A stretch of 36,402 nucleotides of DNA from a virus. A program made the position numbers and the translations under genes. The notes below the pieces were generated by a model. The model was not told the DNA's origin and made no database searches. It worked only from the letters and a program-made list of their open reading frames with translations. The stretch spans positions 1-36,402 of the IMG/VR virus record IMGVR_UViG_3300030388_000999; one strand, 5' to 3'. Below are positions 6,080 through 14,144 of the stretch, piece after piece (the stretch's first letter is position 1; each line of letters opens with the position of its first letter).

Positions 6080-9071
6080 CTTCAGGACTTTTACTTCTTT
6101 GATCTGCGATTATGGTACTCGAATAGATTGAAATATCGTTGCGTAAGCCAGCAGCAATTGGATCATCCTGGGCAAACAATAAACTAATAGCATCATCGGT
6201 AGCCAAGGTTCTTGACATTACTTTTCCTACAAGTATTTCATCAACAAGGTAATCGGGGTTCATTGCCAAAACGTCTAACTTTAATGAAGATTCAGCTCCT
6301 TGTCCAATAGACTGAAGATGAAGTCCTAATATTTTTGCTGCCTTTTGGGGATTAGCACTTAATCCAGCAAGCCATCTATAGTAAAACCGAACTTTACTCC
6401 CATCCATTGTTGCAGCCACCCTGCTGTTACCGAATTCTGTTGCTTTTGCGCTAAGACTAGCATCCGCTTTAGGAATCCTAGCTACTACATCAGCGTACTT
6501 TTTTATAACAGATAATTTTTTAGCCCCAAACAAGGTTTTGTACTTTTTGTCGTCCTTATTAAGAATTTCTATTACTTTTTTGCCATCGAAAAGGTATCCT
6601 GATTTTTGATTATTAGCGAACAACTCTTCTATAACTCTTGCTTTAAAAGCGTCTCTTTGAATATCTGAGCCAAATTTTGATAAAAAGTCATTAATGGAAG
6701 CACTACTTATTTTTGCTGCCGTCACGAACTCCGCCAACATTCCTTGGCTTCTAAGTAAAGTTACCTGATCGGGGGAATTAAATAAAATCTCTCCCAGATC
6801 CTTCTTTCTTTGTATTTTCTCTTTTGAAAGAACTCTAAGTTGGTCATAAAGCAATTCAGCGCGTTTGTTGTCTAATTTAGAAACATTATCTAAAAGATAG
6901 CGTCCCGCATCAGGGCTGAGGCTTCCTCCAAGTCCTTTTAATTCCCTTAGAAGTCCAAACATACCTTCGTACTGATTTCCAAATAACTTTTTTTGGAGCA
7001 GAGCATCTGCTACAGTAGGTTTAATAATTTGACCCGAAGGATTTCCAGTAAATGCACCATTTTTAAGCAAGTAACCACCTCTTAAAGACTTAATGTATTG
7101 TTGTTTTCCAGCCTCATCTTTTGCCTCATCGAATAGTCTAATCGCTAAATCAAACTTTTCTACAGCAGCTCCTGATTTATTTTTTAGTACGTTGTCTACT
7201 CCCACTAAGCCTTCGCGTTCTTTTACTCCCCGCTTTCCCATTTTATCGGTAAAGCTATCAAAAGCTGGTTTCAATATTCTTCCCTTCATTGGGCTTACTG
7301 AATCTCTGTAGTAACCATCAGCATTTTTAAGAAGTTTTTTACCCTGATAGTCCAAAGTACTGAATCGTTCTTCCTTTAATGCTTTTTCAAAGTTAAATTT
7401 TTCGACTTCTTTTCCTTCTTTAAAACCAATATTTGACCTAAGTCGATATAGTTTATCAACAGAATCAAAACGTAGAATAGACCTGTCAAAACCACTTGAT
7501 GATTTTAAATTTTTGTACGCATCTTCACCTTTTATACCTAACGTAGGTGTAGTTTTGATTTCTATAGCGTAAATTTCTGCTAACTGATTCAGTTCATCTT
7601 TGCTAAGTTTTTTCTCCATCCTCTTAAAGAAATCCTGAACTTTAATAGGATTTTTTGAAGGATTAGACCTAGAATATTTTTTTACCGCATCGTAGTTATC
7701 GTCAGATATTTTATATATTCTATCTTTTAGCCCCATTAAGGCTTCGTTAAAAGGATTGTGTGTAGCAGATAAATCATCTTGTGAAAAAAGGTGCTCCCCT
7801 TTACTAGCTTTTAAGTTTTGGGTTTCTTGAATTCGTTTCTTAAGAGAATCACCCATAGCGGTAGCAGCATTTACGTCTATAGCACGTAATTCTGCGTCCA
7901 TATACCTTGCATATTCGACTTGATCTAATGCAATTCTCTCAAGATCCGCTTCAAAGAGTTTTTTGTTTTTAATAAGATATTCTGGGTCGTATATGTTCTT
8001 ACCAAAATCATCTAATCTTTTTATCATATCTTGAAGAAACATTTTCCCAGGATCAGTGGTGTTTGCTATTCTCATCGTTGCATCGCCAAAAGGAATATCT
8101 GGAAGCCTTAGGTCTATACCTTTTTTTGTTGCTTCTTTTTGCAAATCAGACATTGCCTTAGCGGTTTCTTTAGCAATGTCACTTGGATTAACAATATCCA
8201 TTACTCCATTTTTTATGAAAACCCTGCCCCCTATAACACCTAAAGCATTTCCTCCTAATCCCCACGCTAGTGTCACTGCACCTCTTGCAAGTGAACCTTC
8301 GTACAGATTTACCGCACCTTGTTTTTCTTCTTTAAGAGCAGGATTTAAAGCCCTATTTCTGAATCTAGCATTACTTCTCTCTTGGAGAGTCGCCTCTACG
8401 AGAGGACCAGCAACAAATGCAACAGGGGCCCCAGGAGCACCGAAGGCAACTACTGTTGCAATTTCTGTCGCTATCCCCGCAACCTCTGGTAAATAATCTA
8501 AAAGCTCCACAAAGTCAGCACGGCTTAACCCTTCTTCGTCTATTGGATTAAGCGTACCATCTGGGTTCAAAACAAATCTGTGATTAGCCCCATCTATATT
8601 TATCTTTTTAAGCTCACCACCACTTGCTATTTCTAGATATTTTTCTTTTTCCTCTGGCACAGCAGAAAGAGATGCCCAATATCTTGTAGCCGTAGGCAGA
8701 CCTGTGCTAAGATCTACATTTCCTTCTGGTATTCCTAAAGACGCAGATATTAAAACTTCCTTCGGTATTTTTTTGCCTGCGTAATCTCCAGTACTGGGCG
8801 TTCCTAGACCAATTTTCAGGGGGGAGTTTTGAACTTGGTCAACAGGATACATAGGCATTGAGCTAGAGTAGTAGCTAGGCGGAGTGGCTAATGTTTCAAC
8901 AGTATTGTACTGTTTTAGCACCTTGTTCGCTGCCCTAGATCGAAGTTCTTTTCCTAAATTATCGTGTTGTTCGGGACTTAAACTCTCAATTATTTCGTTG
9001 AACTCTTCGGGAGAGTGATTAACGTCAAGTTTTATTCCAAACTCTTCCCATGTAATAGAAGTCGTGCTCAT
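6060..9071 (-). CDS. Large internal virion / ejection protein (last gene of the structural arm)
   Basis: 1003 residues from the ATG at 9071, whose ATGA overlaps the stop of the preceding gene. A TTG five codons upstream is less likely. The protein is long, helical and lysine-rich. One Gly/Ala-rich hydrophobic zone near residues 185-275 (IATEIATVVAFGAPGAP... and ARGAVTLAWGLGGNALGVIGG) could enter a membrane. Its size, its place as the last of three long proteins at the end of the tail genes, and this zone are what one sees in podovirus ejection proteins that form a trans-envelope conduit. No lytic transglycosylase or peptidase motif is evident. The 3' end overlaps the early arm by 20 bp with no terminator between. 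Confidence 0.7.
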   Translation of the reverse strand: MSTTSITWEEFGIKLDVNHSPEEFNEIIESLSPEQHDNLGKELRSRAANKVLKQYNTVETLATPPSYYSSSMPMYPVDQVQNSPLKIGLGTPSTGDYAGKKIPKEVLISASLGIPEGNVDLSTGLPTATRYWASLSAVPEEKEKYLEIASGGELKKINIDGANHRFVLNPDGTLNPIDEEGLSRADFVELLDYLPEVAGIATEIATVVAFGAPGAPVAFVAGPLVEATLQERSNARFRNRALNPALKEEKQGAVNLYEGSLARGAVTLAWGLGGNALGVIGGRVFIKNGVMDIVNPSDIAKETAKAMSDLQKEATKKGIDLRLPDIPFGDATMRIANTTDPGKMFLQDMIKRLDDFGKNIYDPEYLIKNKKLFEADLERIALDQVEYARYMDAELRAIDVNAATAMGDSLKKRIQETQNLKASKGEHLFSQDDLSATHNPFNEALMGLKDRIYKISDDNYDAVKKYSRSNPSKNPIKVQDFFKRMEKKLSKDELNQLAEIYAIEIKTTPTLGIKGEDAYKNLKSSSGFDRSILRFDSVDKLYRLRSNIGFKEGKEVEKFNFEKALKEERFSTLDYQGKKLLKNADGYYRDSVSPMKGRILKPAFDSFTDKMGKRGVKEREGLVGVDNVLKNKSGAAVEKFDLAIRLFDEAKDEAGKQQYIKSLRGGYLLKNGAFTGNPSGQIIKPTVADALLQKKLFGNQYEGMFGLLRELKGLGGSLSPDAGRYLLDNVSKLDNKRAELLYDQLRVLSKEKIQRKKDLGEILFNSPDQVTLLRSQGMLAEFVTAAKISSASINDFLSKFGSDIQRDAFKARVIEELFANNQKSGYLFDGKKVIEILNKDDKKYKTLFGAKKLSVIKKYADVVARIPKADASLSAKATEFGNSRVAATMDGSKVRFYYRWLAGLSANPQKAAKILGLHLQSIGQGAESSLKLDVLAMNPDYLVDEILVGKVMSRTLATDDAISLLFAQDDPIAAGLRNDISIYSSTIIADQRSKSPEAILGPE

Positions 9072-10621
9072 TTCTTTGATCCCCAAAAGAATTCAAGTCC
9101 ATCTCCTGAGTCAACTACCGATAAACCTCGTCCAAGATCAACTGAATCTGGTGCATATTGCGGTACAGGGGGAATCATACTAGATGTTCCAGTAGAAGAA
9201 CTTGGGTATGGACGATAGATAGCATCGCCGCGAGGAGGATCAGAAAGAAGTCCATACCCACGTTTGGAAAATGAAGAAACAGTCGGTTCTGTTCGAAATA
9301 AACTAGATAAAGTGGAATTATTACCAGTAGTGGAAGCATTATTATTTTCTTTTTCTCCTGTTGAATGCTTTTCAATAAAAGATGTAATATCAAAAGCCTC
9401 ACCAGTTCCTAAGTCAAACAACGCGAAATTAGGAGACTTTCTCAAGTCTTCCAACATTTCGTTCTTTGCTTTCGTTGGGTTGTACCCCAAAGAATTTTTT
9501 GTACCGAATTCCTGGGAGGCATTTTCAAACCTTCTTGATGCCGCTTGAGGAATCTCTCTCATTATTCTTTCAAGAGTTTCTTGTATTACGCTGAAATTAG
9601 ACAAAGAACCTCCTTCGGTAACTAAAGCACCGTAGAAGTTCTTAAGTAATGTTAGCTCTGGCCCCGTCAACTGCCCGTACCCAGAAGATCCGTCCATAGA
9701 AGATTCTCTAGTGCCTTGAAGGACAGTGTTCGCTATTCTTCCAGCTAAAGCTGATAGTTTTTGTTGAAAAGCTGATGCTCCCGTTCCTTTAAAAAAGGAC
9801 TGAATAAAGGCATAACTTTCAGCTATAATTGCATCTGAGTTACCTGTTAGGCTAGCAACTGCACTCTTAAGATTAACCTTATCACCTTCACTTACACTCT
9901 GTAATATAAGATTCTTTTCTTTTTCTAACTCATCAGGCGTAATGGCCATTAGATCTACATAAACATCTTTAGCTGTATCAATTATGCTTTCTTGTGTTAT
10001 AAATTGAGAAACGGTGTTAGCCAATCCTTTTCTAATTGCCATTTGCTTGTCCTCAACTCCACTTGCAATAGTACCTGCTTTTGTGATGTTTTCGTAAGTT
10101 TTGTTTACAGCAAGAGACGAATTATAATTAGTAATACCGAACTCGTTGGCAATTTCAGCAACGTTATTTCTTATGTTGTTTATATCAACATCCAGTCCTT
10201 TTACCCCAAACCTTTGTTCTAATCTTTGAATTACAGCATCGGTATTTCGTGACACAGCCTGCTCATTCCCTTCATTGAGTTGTTCTAGAACATTAGCTTT
10301 TGCTGTACTCTGCACCGCAGAGGCTTGCATATATCTTGCTACTTCTTGTAAAGAATCTTTCCCGTGAAGAGCATAAAACTTGCCAGGATCAATATCTTTC
10401 AATGCAGGATTTCTTCTAGCTAAATCCTCTAAGAATGGAGTTATTGCAGCTATGCCTTGTTTTTTTTGTTTTTTATCTAGCTCCTTCTTCTCCTTGTCAG
10501 CAGCGAACTGCATGACGGTTCCAGCGATGTTTTGGAACGCCTGATCTTTCATCTGGCGAGCTTTAAGCAAAGGTGTAATATCAGGAATCATCTCCTGAAC
10601 TGATAGTTGTCCGAATCTCAT
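9068..10621 (-). CDS. Probable internal virion protein
   Basis: 517 residues. The N-terminus MRFGQLSVQEMIPDITPLLKARQMKDQAFQ leads into a strongly helical, charged region (KEKKELDKKQKKQG) and long coiled-coil-prone stretches, with a low-complexity Ser/Asn/Thr-rich C-terminus (ENNNASTTGNNSTLSS). It lies between two other long helical proteins in the position of T7-like internal core proteins. Coupled to the next gene by an ATGA overlap at 9068-9071. The start at 10621 lies 5 bp from the preceding stop in an AT-rich leader without Shine-Dalgarno. Role inferred from position and composition; no domain recognised. Confidence 0.65.
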   Translation of the reverse strand: MRFGQLSVQEMIPDITPLLKARQMKDQAFQNIAGTVMQFAADKEKKELDKKQKKQGIAAITPFLEDLARRNPALKDIDPGKFYALHGKDSLQEVARYMQASAVQSTAKANVLEQLNEGNEQAVSRNTDAVIQRLEQRFGVKGLDVDINNIRNNVAEIANEFGITNYNSSLAVNKTYENITKAGTIASGVEDKQMAIRKGLANTVSQFITQESIIDTAKDVYVDLMAITPDELEKEKNLILQSVSEGDKVNLKSAVASLTGNSDAIIAESYAFIQSFFKGTGASAFQQKLSALAGRIANTVLQGTRESSMDGSSGYGQLTGPELTLLKNFYGALVTEGGSLSNFSVIQETLERIMREIPQAASRRFENASQEFGTKNSLGYNPTKAKNEMLEDLRKSPNFALFDLGTGEAFDITSFIEKHSTGEKENNNASTTGNNSTLSSLFRTEPTVSSFSKRGYGLLSDPPRGDAIYRPYPSSSTGTSSMIPPVPQYAPDSVDLGRGLSVVDSGDGLEFFWGSKK

Positions 10622-10626
10622 AATAA

Positions 10627-12081
10627 TTAGTATTTAAAGTCTTCCAATTTAGAATTAAAGTAGGAGCCGTCGTTTTCTAAAAAACGAGACATCTCTTCTT
10701 CACCAGGAAAGCCATACTGTGATTGATACTCCGAATAATCAAAGTTGTTTTTAGACCCTGAGTTCCCTGGGAATAACCCTTTAAGAGTGTCGGATACTAA
10801 ATTTGCAGAAAACTTTGCGAAGGGATCTACAATATTGCTTTTAAGTCCAAAAAGGTCTTGTTGGTAAGCTCCTAAGAACGCATTAGCACCTTGAGCAAAC
10901 TTGTTTGAATCTCCAGCTTTCCTTTGTGCTTCAAGAAGATCTTGGTTGAACTGGTTTTGTTGCTGAGCGGTGTCGAACTTCACCTGGTCGGCAAAGGAAG
11001 GAAGGGTATCCATAACTGTAGCGTCTAGCCCTCCAGCGTACTGCATTCCTCTTCCTAGCGTTAGCTCTGGAAGCATACTTTGGATATAAGGAGTTTTTCT
11101 AGCCTGAAATAACTGATTTAAATCCATTGTTCCTTTCATAGCCGCAGGATCAAATGAACGACCAGAAGCCACTCCTACAGCCCTAGACTCATCCCTAAGT
11201 CTTTTTTCTTCTGTAGGATCGTTTTGAGTGAACGCCGAAAGTACTTCCTGGTAGCTGGCCCCTGTTTCTAACCCTGCGGTTCTTGCAAAACTATCCATCG
11301 CAGCAGTTCTATAATCTTCTGCTGCACCAAAAAGTTGCGGACCAAAAGTTCCCCTAGCTTGTTCTAGTGACTGAGATCGTGACTCAATACCTTTGCCAGA
11401 CATACGCTGTACCATCTCTAAATACGCGTTGTATTTTTTCTCTAGATCTGAGTTTCCTGCTGTTTGCGTACTTTCTGTAGATCCCGTATTAGTGTTGTAG
11501 TTAATTGTTTCGTCGTCTTCCATCAGCGTATTTGCACCTCCCAAAAAGGTTCCCTTTCCCGTTATATCATCTCTTAAAAACCCTCCTGCCGCAGCGCTTT
11601 TCATTACTGTTGCATCCTCAGCGTCTGCTATTTTCCCAGCCACATCTCCAAACATTTCTTTAGCAATGTCACTTGTCCCTAAATTCGTAAGTTTATTAAC
11701 CTTATTTGCCACATTCTTTGCGTCATCTAGTGCGGCTCTAGGTTTCCCTTTTACAATATTCTTACCAGCACTAAATGCTGCTTTACCAACATCGGCTACA
11801 TCTCCAACTTTATTCATTGCAAACTTCGAAATTAATGAACCTGCTTTTTGAAAGAAGTTTTGCTGAGAAGAACCTCCATTCAGCCCAAGGATTTCTGATA
11901 GATAATACTCTTCAATATCCATCCCAAGTTCAGCAGCTTTTTCAGCAGCTTGAGGGTTGGTTCTTTTGAACGTGTTTATCTGAGAATCCAGGCTGTCTCC
12001 TGTACCCCATGTATTTGCAAGTTCGCTAGAAGCCGAAATTGGCTCCATGTCAGGTGTTACTAATGTTATTAGATCGCTCAT
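10627..12081 (-). CDS. Probable internal virion or tail protein
   Basis: 484 residues, first of the three consecutive long proteins after the fiber cassette. Helical segments (AEKAAELGMDIEEYYLSEIL) and an Ala/Gly/Lys-rich stretch with alternating hydrophobics (VGKAAFSAGKNIVKG) precede a Gln-rich middle, QQQNQFNQDLLEAQRKAG. The N-terminus MSDLITLVTPDMEPISAS has no signal peptide. It is one of the few genes with a convincing Shine-Dalgarno (AGAGGGATAAC before the ATG), which suggests high expression. I infer an internal/ejection protein from the neighbourhood. A tail-tip or head-interior scaffold role is equally possible. Confidence 0.6.
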   Translation of the reverse strand: MSDLITLVTPDMEPISASSELANTWGTGDSLDSQINTFKRTNPQAAEKAAELGMDIEEYYLSEILGLNGGSSQQNFFQKAGSLISKFAMNKVGDVADVGKAAFSAGKNIVKGKPRAALDDAKNVANKVNKLTNLGTSDIAKEMFGDVAGKIADAEDATVMKSAAAGGFLRDDITGKGTFLGGANTLMEDDETINYNTNTGSTESTQTAGNSDLEKKYNAYLEMVQRMSGKGIESRSQSLEQARGTFGPQLFGAAEDYRTAAMDSFARTAGLETGASYQEVLSAFTQNDPTEEKRLRDESRAVGVASGRSFDPAAMKGTMDLNQLFQARKTPYIQSMLPELTLGRGMQYAGGLDATVMDTLPSFADQVKFDTAQQQNQFNQDLLEAQRKAGDSNKFAQGANAFLGAYQQDLFGLKSNIVDPFAKFSANLVSDTLKGLFPGNSGSKNNFDYSEYQSQYGFPGEEEMSRFLENDGSYFNSKLEDFKY

Positions 12082-12119
12082 GTTATCCCTCTAATGTTTG
12101 CCGACAGTTCTAGAACCTT

Positions 12120-12389
12120 CTACTCGGATGGTTCTAGTCCTTCTGTTTGTGATGCAAGTTGAGCCGCGTAAGCAGATTTAATATCCGCAGTATGAAACAA
12201 GTCAGCGATGGCCTTGACCTCCGTGCTTTCATTCGTCGCATCATCCCCTGGACTAACTACGTGTCTGCTAAATGAACGGCTAATCTCAGCGCCATCACGC
12301 TCGATGATAAGTGCCGTTCGCACCTGAATGTTGCGAAATATACCAACAATCTCGATCTTGTCTTGTTCTGTTCTTTCTGTAATTGCCAT
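12120..12389 (-). CDS. Small fiber-associated protein, copy 1 of a paralogous pair
   Basis: 89 residues. It shares the pattern MA-TE-T--DKIE-VG-FR--Q-RTA-II-RDG-EISRSF-R-V--P with the 85-residue product at 17744-18001, well over half identical in the first 60 residues by eye. Both copies lie just downstream of a tail-fiber gene, so the pair behaves as a duplicated fiber-plus-small-protein cassette. Beta-rich with no membrane segment. Similar small proteins next to fibers are common in marine phages, but I know of no proven function. A fiber chaperone or a small tail-attachment subunit are the two readings I would consider. The leader is A-rich (AACACCAAAACAAC) with no Shine-Dalgarno. Confidence 0.8.
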   Translation of the reverse strand: MAITERTEQDKIEIVGIFRNIQVRTALIIERDGAEISRSFSRHVVSPGDDATNESTEVKAIADLFHTADIKSAYAAQLASQTEGLEPSE

Positions 12390-12407
12390 GTTGTTTTGGT
12401 GTTTAAA

Positions 12408-14144
12408 TTAAACTCGGTATGCTACGGACATCATGATTTGTGATGTGTTAGCAAAGTTAGAATTAGTTAAGTTCGTAACTGTTCCAGCATTGGTTGATTC
12501 CTGTAGCGTTATGGTAGCAGTATTTGACAGGTTATAGCCCATAGGAATATCAGCAAAAGAGATGTTCGAAACCCTCAGAGTAGCTGCCGACAAATTACCC
12601 GTCAAATTTCTTGAGGTGAACGGCAATCCAGCCAGCACCGCATCACCAGTTGATGACCCCTTGGCTGATAGATCACACCAACACGCAGCGGTAACTAAAT
12701 CCCCAATCTTAGTGTATGTTCCCACTTGCAAATCGTATGTTAAGCTCGTGCTTCCTCCTCCAAATGTTATGGTTGGTGTCCAAGTCCCCTCTTCGTAATC
12801 GTCTAATAACTCACTGGACATCCCTGGAGCATGAGCGTTAGCAGCAAAACTGATTCCATGATTTGCCGCTACTGCTAAATCACCGTCCGTAAGGGTGAGG
12901 CCGTTAGCTATGATTGTATGACCTCCTGGTTCCATTCTCATTACCTCAGCTCCGCCTACAATGTGCCTAAGATCATCCTCGTATGCATCAATCCCCCACG
13001 TAGCATATGTACCATCATAATCGTCGGCAGTGTGTAGGGTTAACTGTCCGCCTTCTTTATTACCCGTGCCTGTTACAGAATGTATATCTATTGACCCAGT
13101 TGCACCCATCGCACCAGTTGTTACAATAGGGCCAGATGTAGAAATGGCGTTTGCTTGGAAGTCCCACGTGGAAGCCGAGTCATCATAGTGAGCCTCAACA
13201 CCCGTGGTTGCCCTAATCTCAATGTCTTTTGCCTTAGAAGCGTGGGTATTTCCATACAATAGGATGTTGCCACCTAAGTCTTTTGTGGTACTAGGCGCAA
13301 TATACATCACCCCATCGGCATCTCCACCTAGTATTTCGGGATTAGCATTAGTAAACGACACATCTCCCGATACAGTTATTCCAACACTTGTTGTAGCTAT
13401 CTTGGCTGAGTTGTCATAGAAAAGAGTTACTGCTCCATTTGCTACAGCATTAAGCATGGTTTCGCTATTGTTGTTAAAGGTAAGGTCTATCTCAACACCG
13501 TTTGTATCTAGATAAAGATTTCCAGTACCAGTATCGTGTATATGAGAATGGCTACCACTATGATAAATCTCCAAGTCTGAAGAAGCACCAAACAGGGCTT
13601 TACCGCCATCAACTAAAGTTATGTTCTTGTTAAAATTAGCTGTACCCAAATCCGACATATCAAGTGTAAGAGCTGTAATTGCACTACCACCATCATTGCC
13701 TTGAAACAAAATGTCCTTATCTGAAACAGAAGAAGCAACAACCAAATCACTGCTGCTATTTGTAAGTCTACCAAACTGAGTTCCGTCATCCTTCAGTAGG
13801 ATGTCTGCACCGCCAGCATCAAGAATAATGTCTACAGCAGCATCAATAGTAACATCTGTACTATCTGATTTGACAGTCGCTACGTCAATGGAAGCAACAT
13901 CGGTAATATTGTTCTCGTTAAAAGATGTAGCACCAAGGCTAATAGCACCAGTTGCCGTCAGCGCATTTGTGCCAATATCTATATTGCCACCTACTTTGAG
14001 TTGTCCACTTCCGTTGAGCTGTACCCCGCCACCCGATTCGACTGCCGCAGCCACGAACGTCGCACTATCAACCAGTGCATTTAGGTTCGTTGATGTTATT
14101 TGAGCGCCGTCGGCGTAAGTTGTTCCTTTGCTTAATATAGCCAT
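12408..14144 (-). CDS. Tail fiber / receptor-binding protein, long form
   Basis: 578 residues. The N-terminus (MAILSKGTTYADGAQITSTNLNAL) is the type seen where phage fibers attach to the tail. A long repetitive beta region rich in Gly, Ser, Asp and Thr follows (TGAISLGATSF, LEIYHSGSHSHIHDTGTG, DIEIRATTG), typical of trimeric fiber shafts. The C-terminal 130 residues begin ELLDDYEEGTWTPTITFGG, contain YTKIGDLVTA and end in AYRV. The same module closes the shorter fiber at 18054-18668. The start overlaps the nozzle stop as TAATG. It should bind the host surface, with the variable shaft deciding host range. Assignment by composition and motif pattern is strong. Confidence 0.88.
   Translation of the reverse strand: MAILSKGTTYADGAQITSTNLNALVDSATFVAAAVESGGGVQLNGSGQLKVGGNIDIGTNALTATGAISLGATSFNENNITDVASIDVATVKSDSTDVTIDAAVDIILDAGGADILLKDDGTQFGRLTNSSSDLVVASSVSDKDILFQGNDGGSAITALTLDMSDLGTANFNKNITLVDGGKALFGASSDLEIYHSGSHSHIHDTGTGNLYLDTNGVEIDLTFNNNSETMLNAVANGAVTLFYDNSAKIATTSVGITVSGDVSFTNANPEILGGDADGVMYIAPSTTKDLGGNILLYGNTHASKAKDIEIRATTGVEAHYDDSASTWDFQANAISTSGPIVTTGAMGATGSIDIHSVTGTGNKEGGQLTLHTADDYDGTYATWGIDAYEDDLRHIVGGAEVMRMEPGGHTIIANGLTLTDGDLAVAANHGISFAANAHAPGMSSELLDDYEEGTWTPTITFGGGSTSLTYDLQVGTYTKIGDLVTAACWCDLSAKGSSTGDAVLAGLPFTSRNLTGNLSAATLRVSNISFADIPMGYNLSNTATITLQESTNAGTVTNLTNSNFANTSQIMMSVAYRV

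Noticed and set aside
9071-9086. TTG start adding five residues to the 1003-residue ejection protein
   Set aside because: The ATG at 9071 forms an ATGA overlap with the upstream stop, matching the coupling used throughout this arm.
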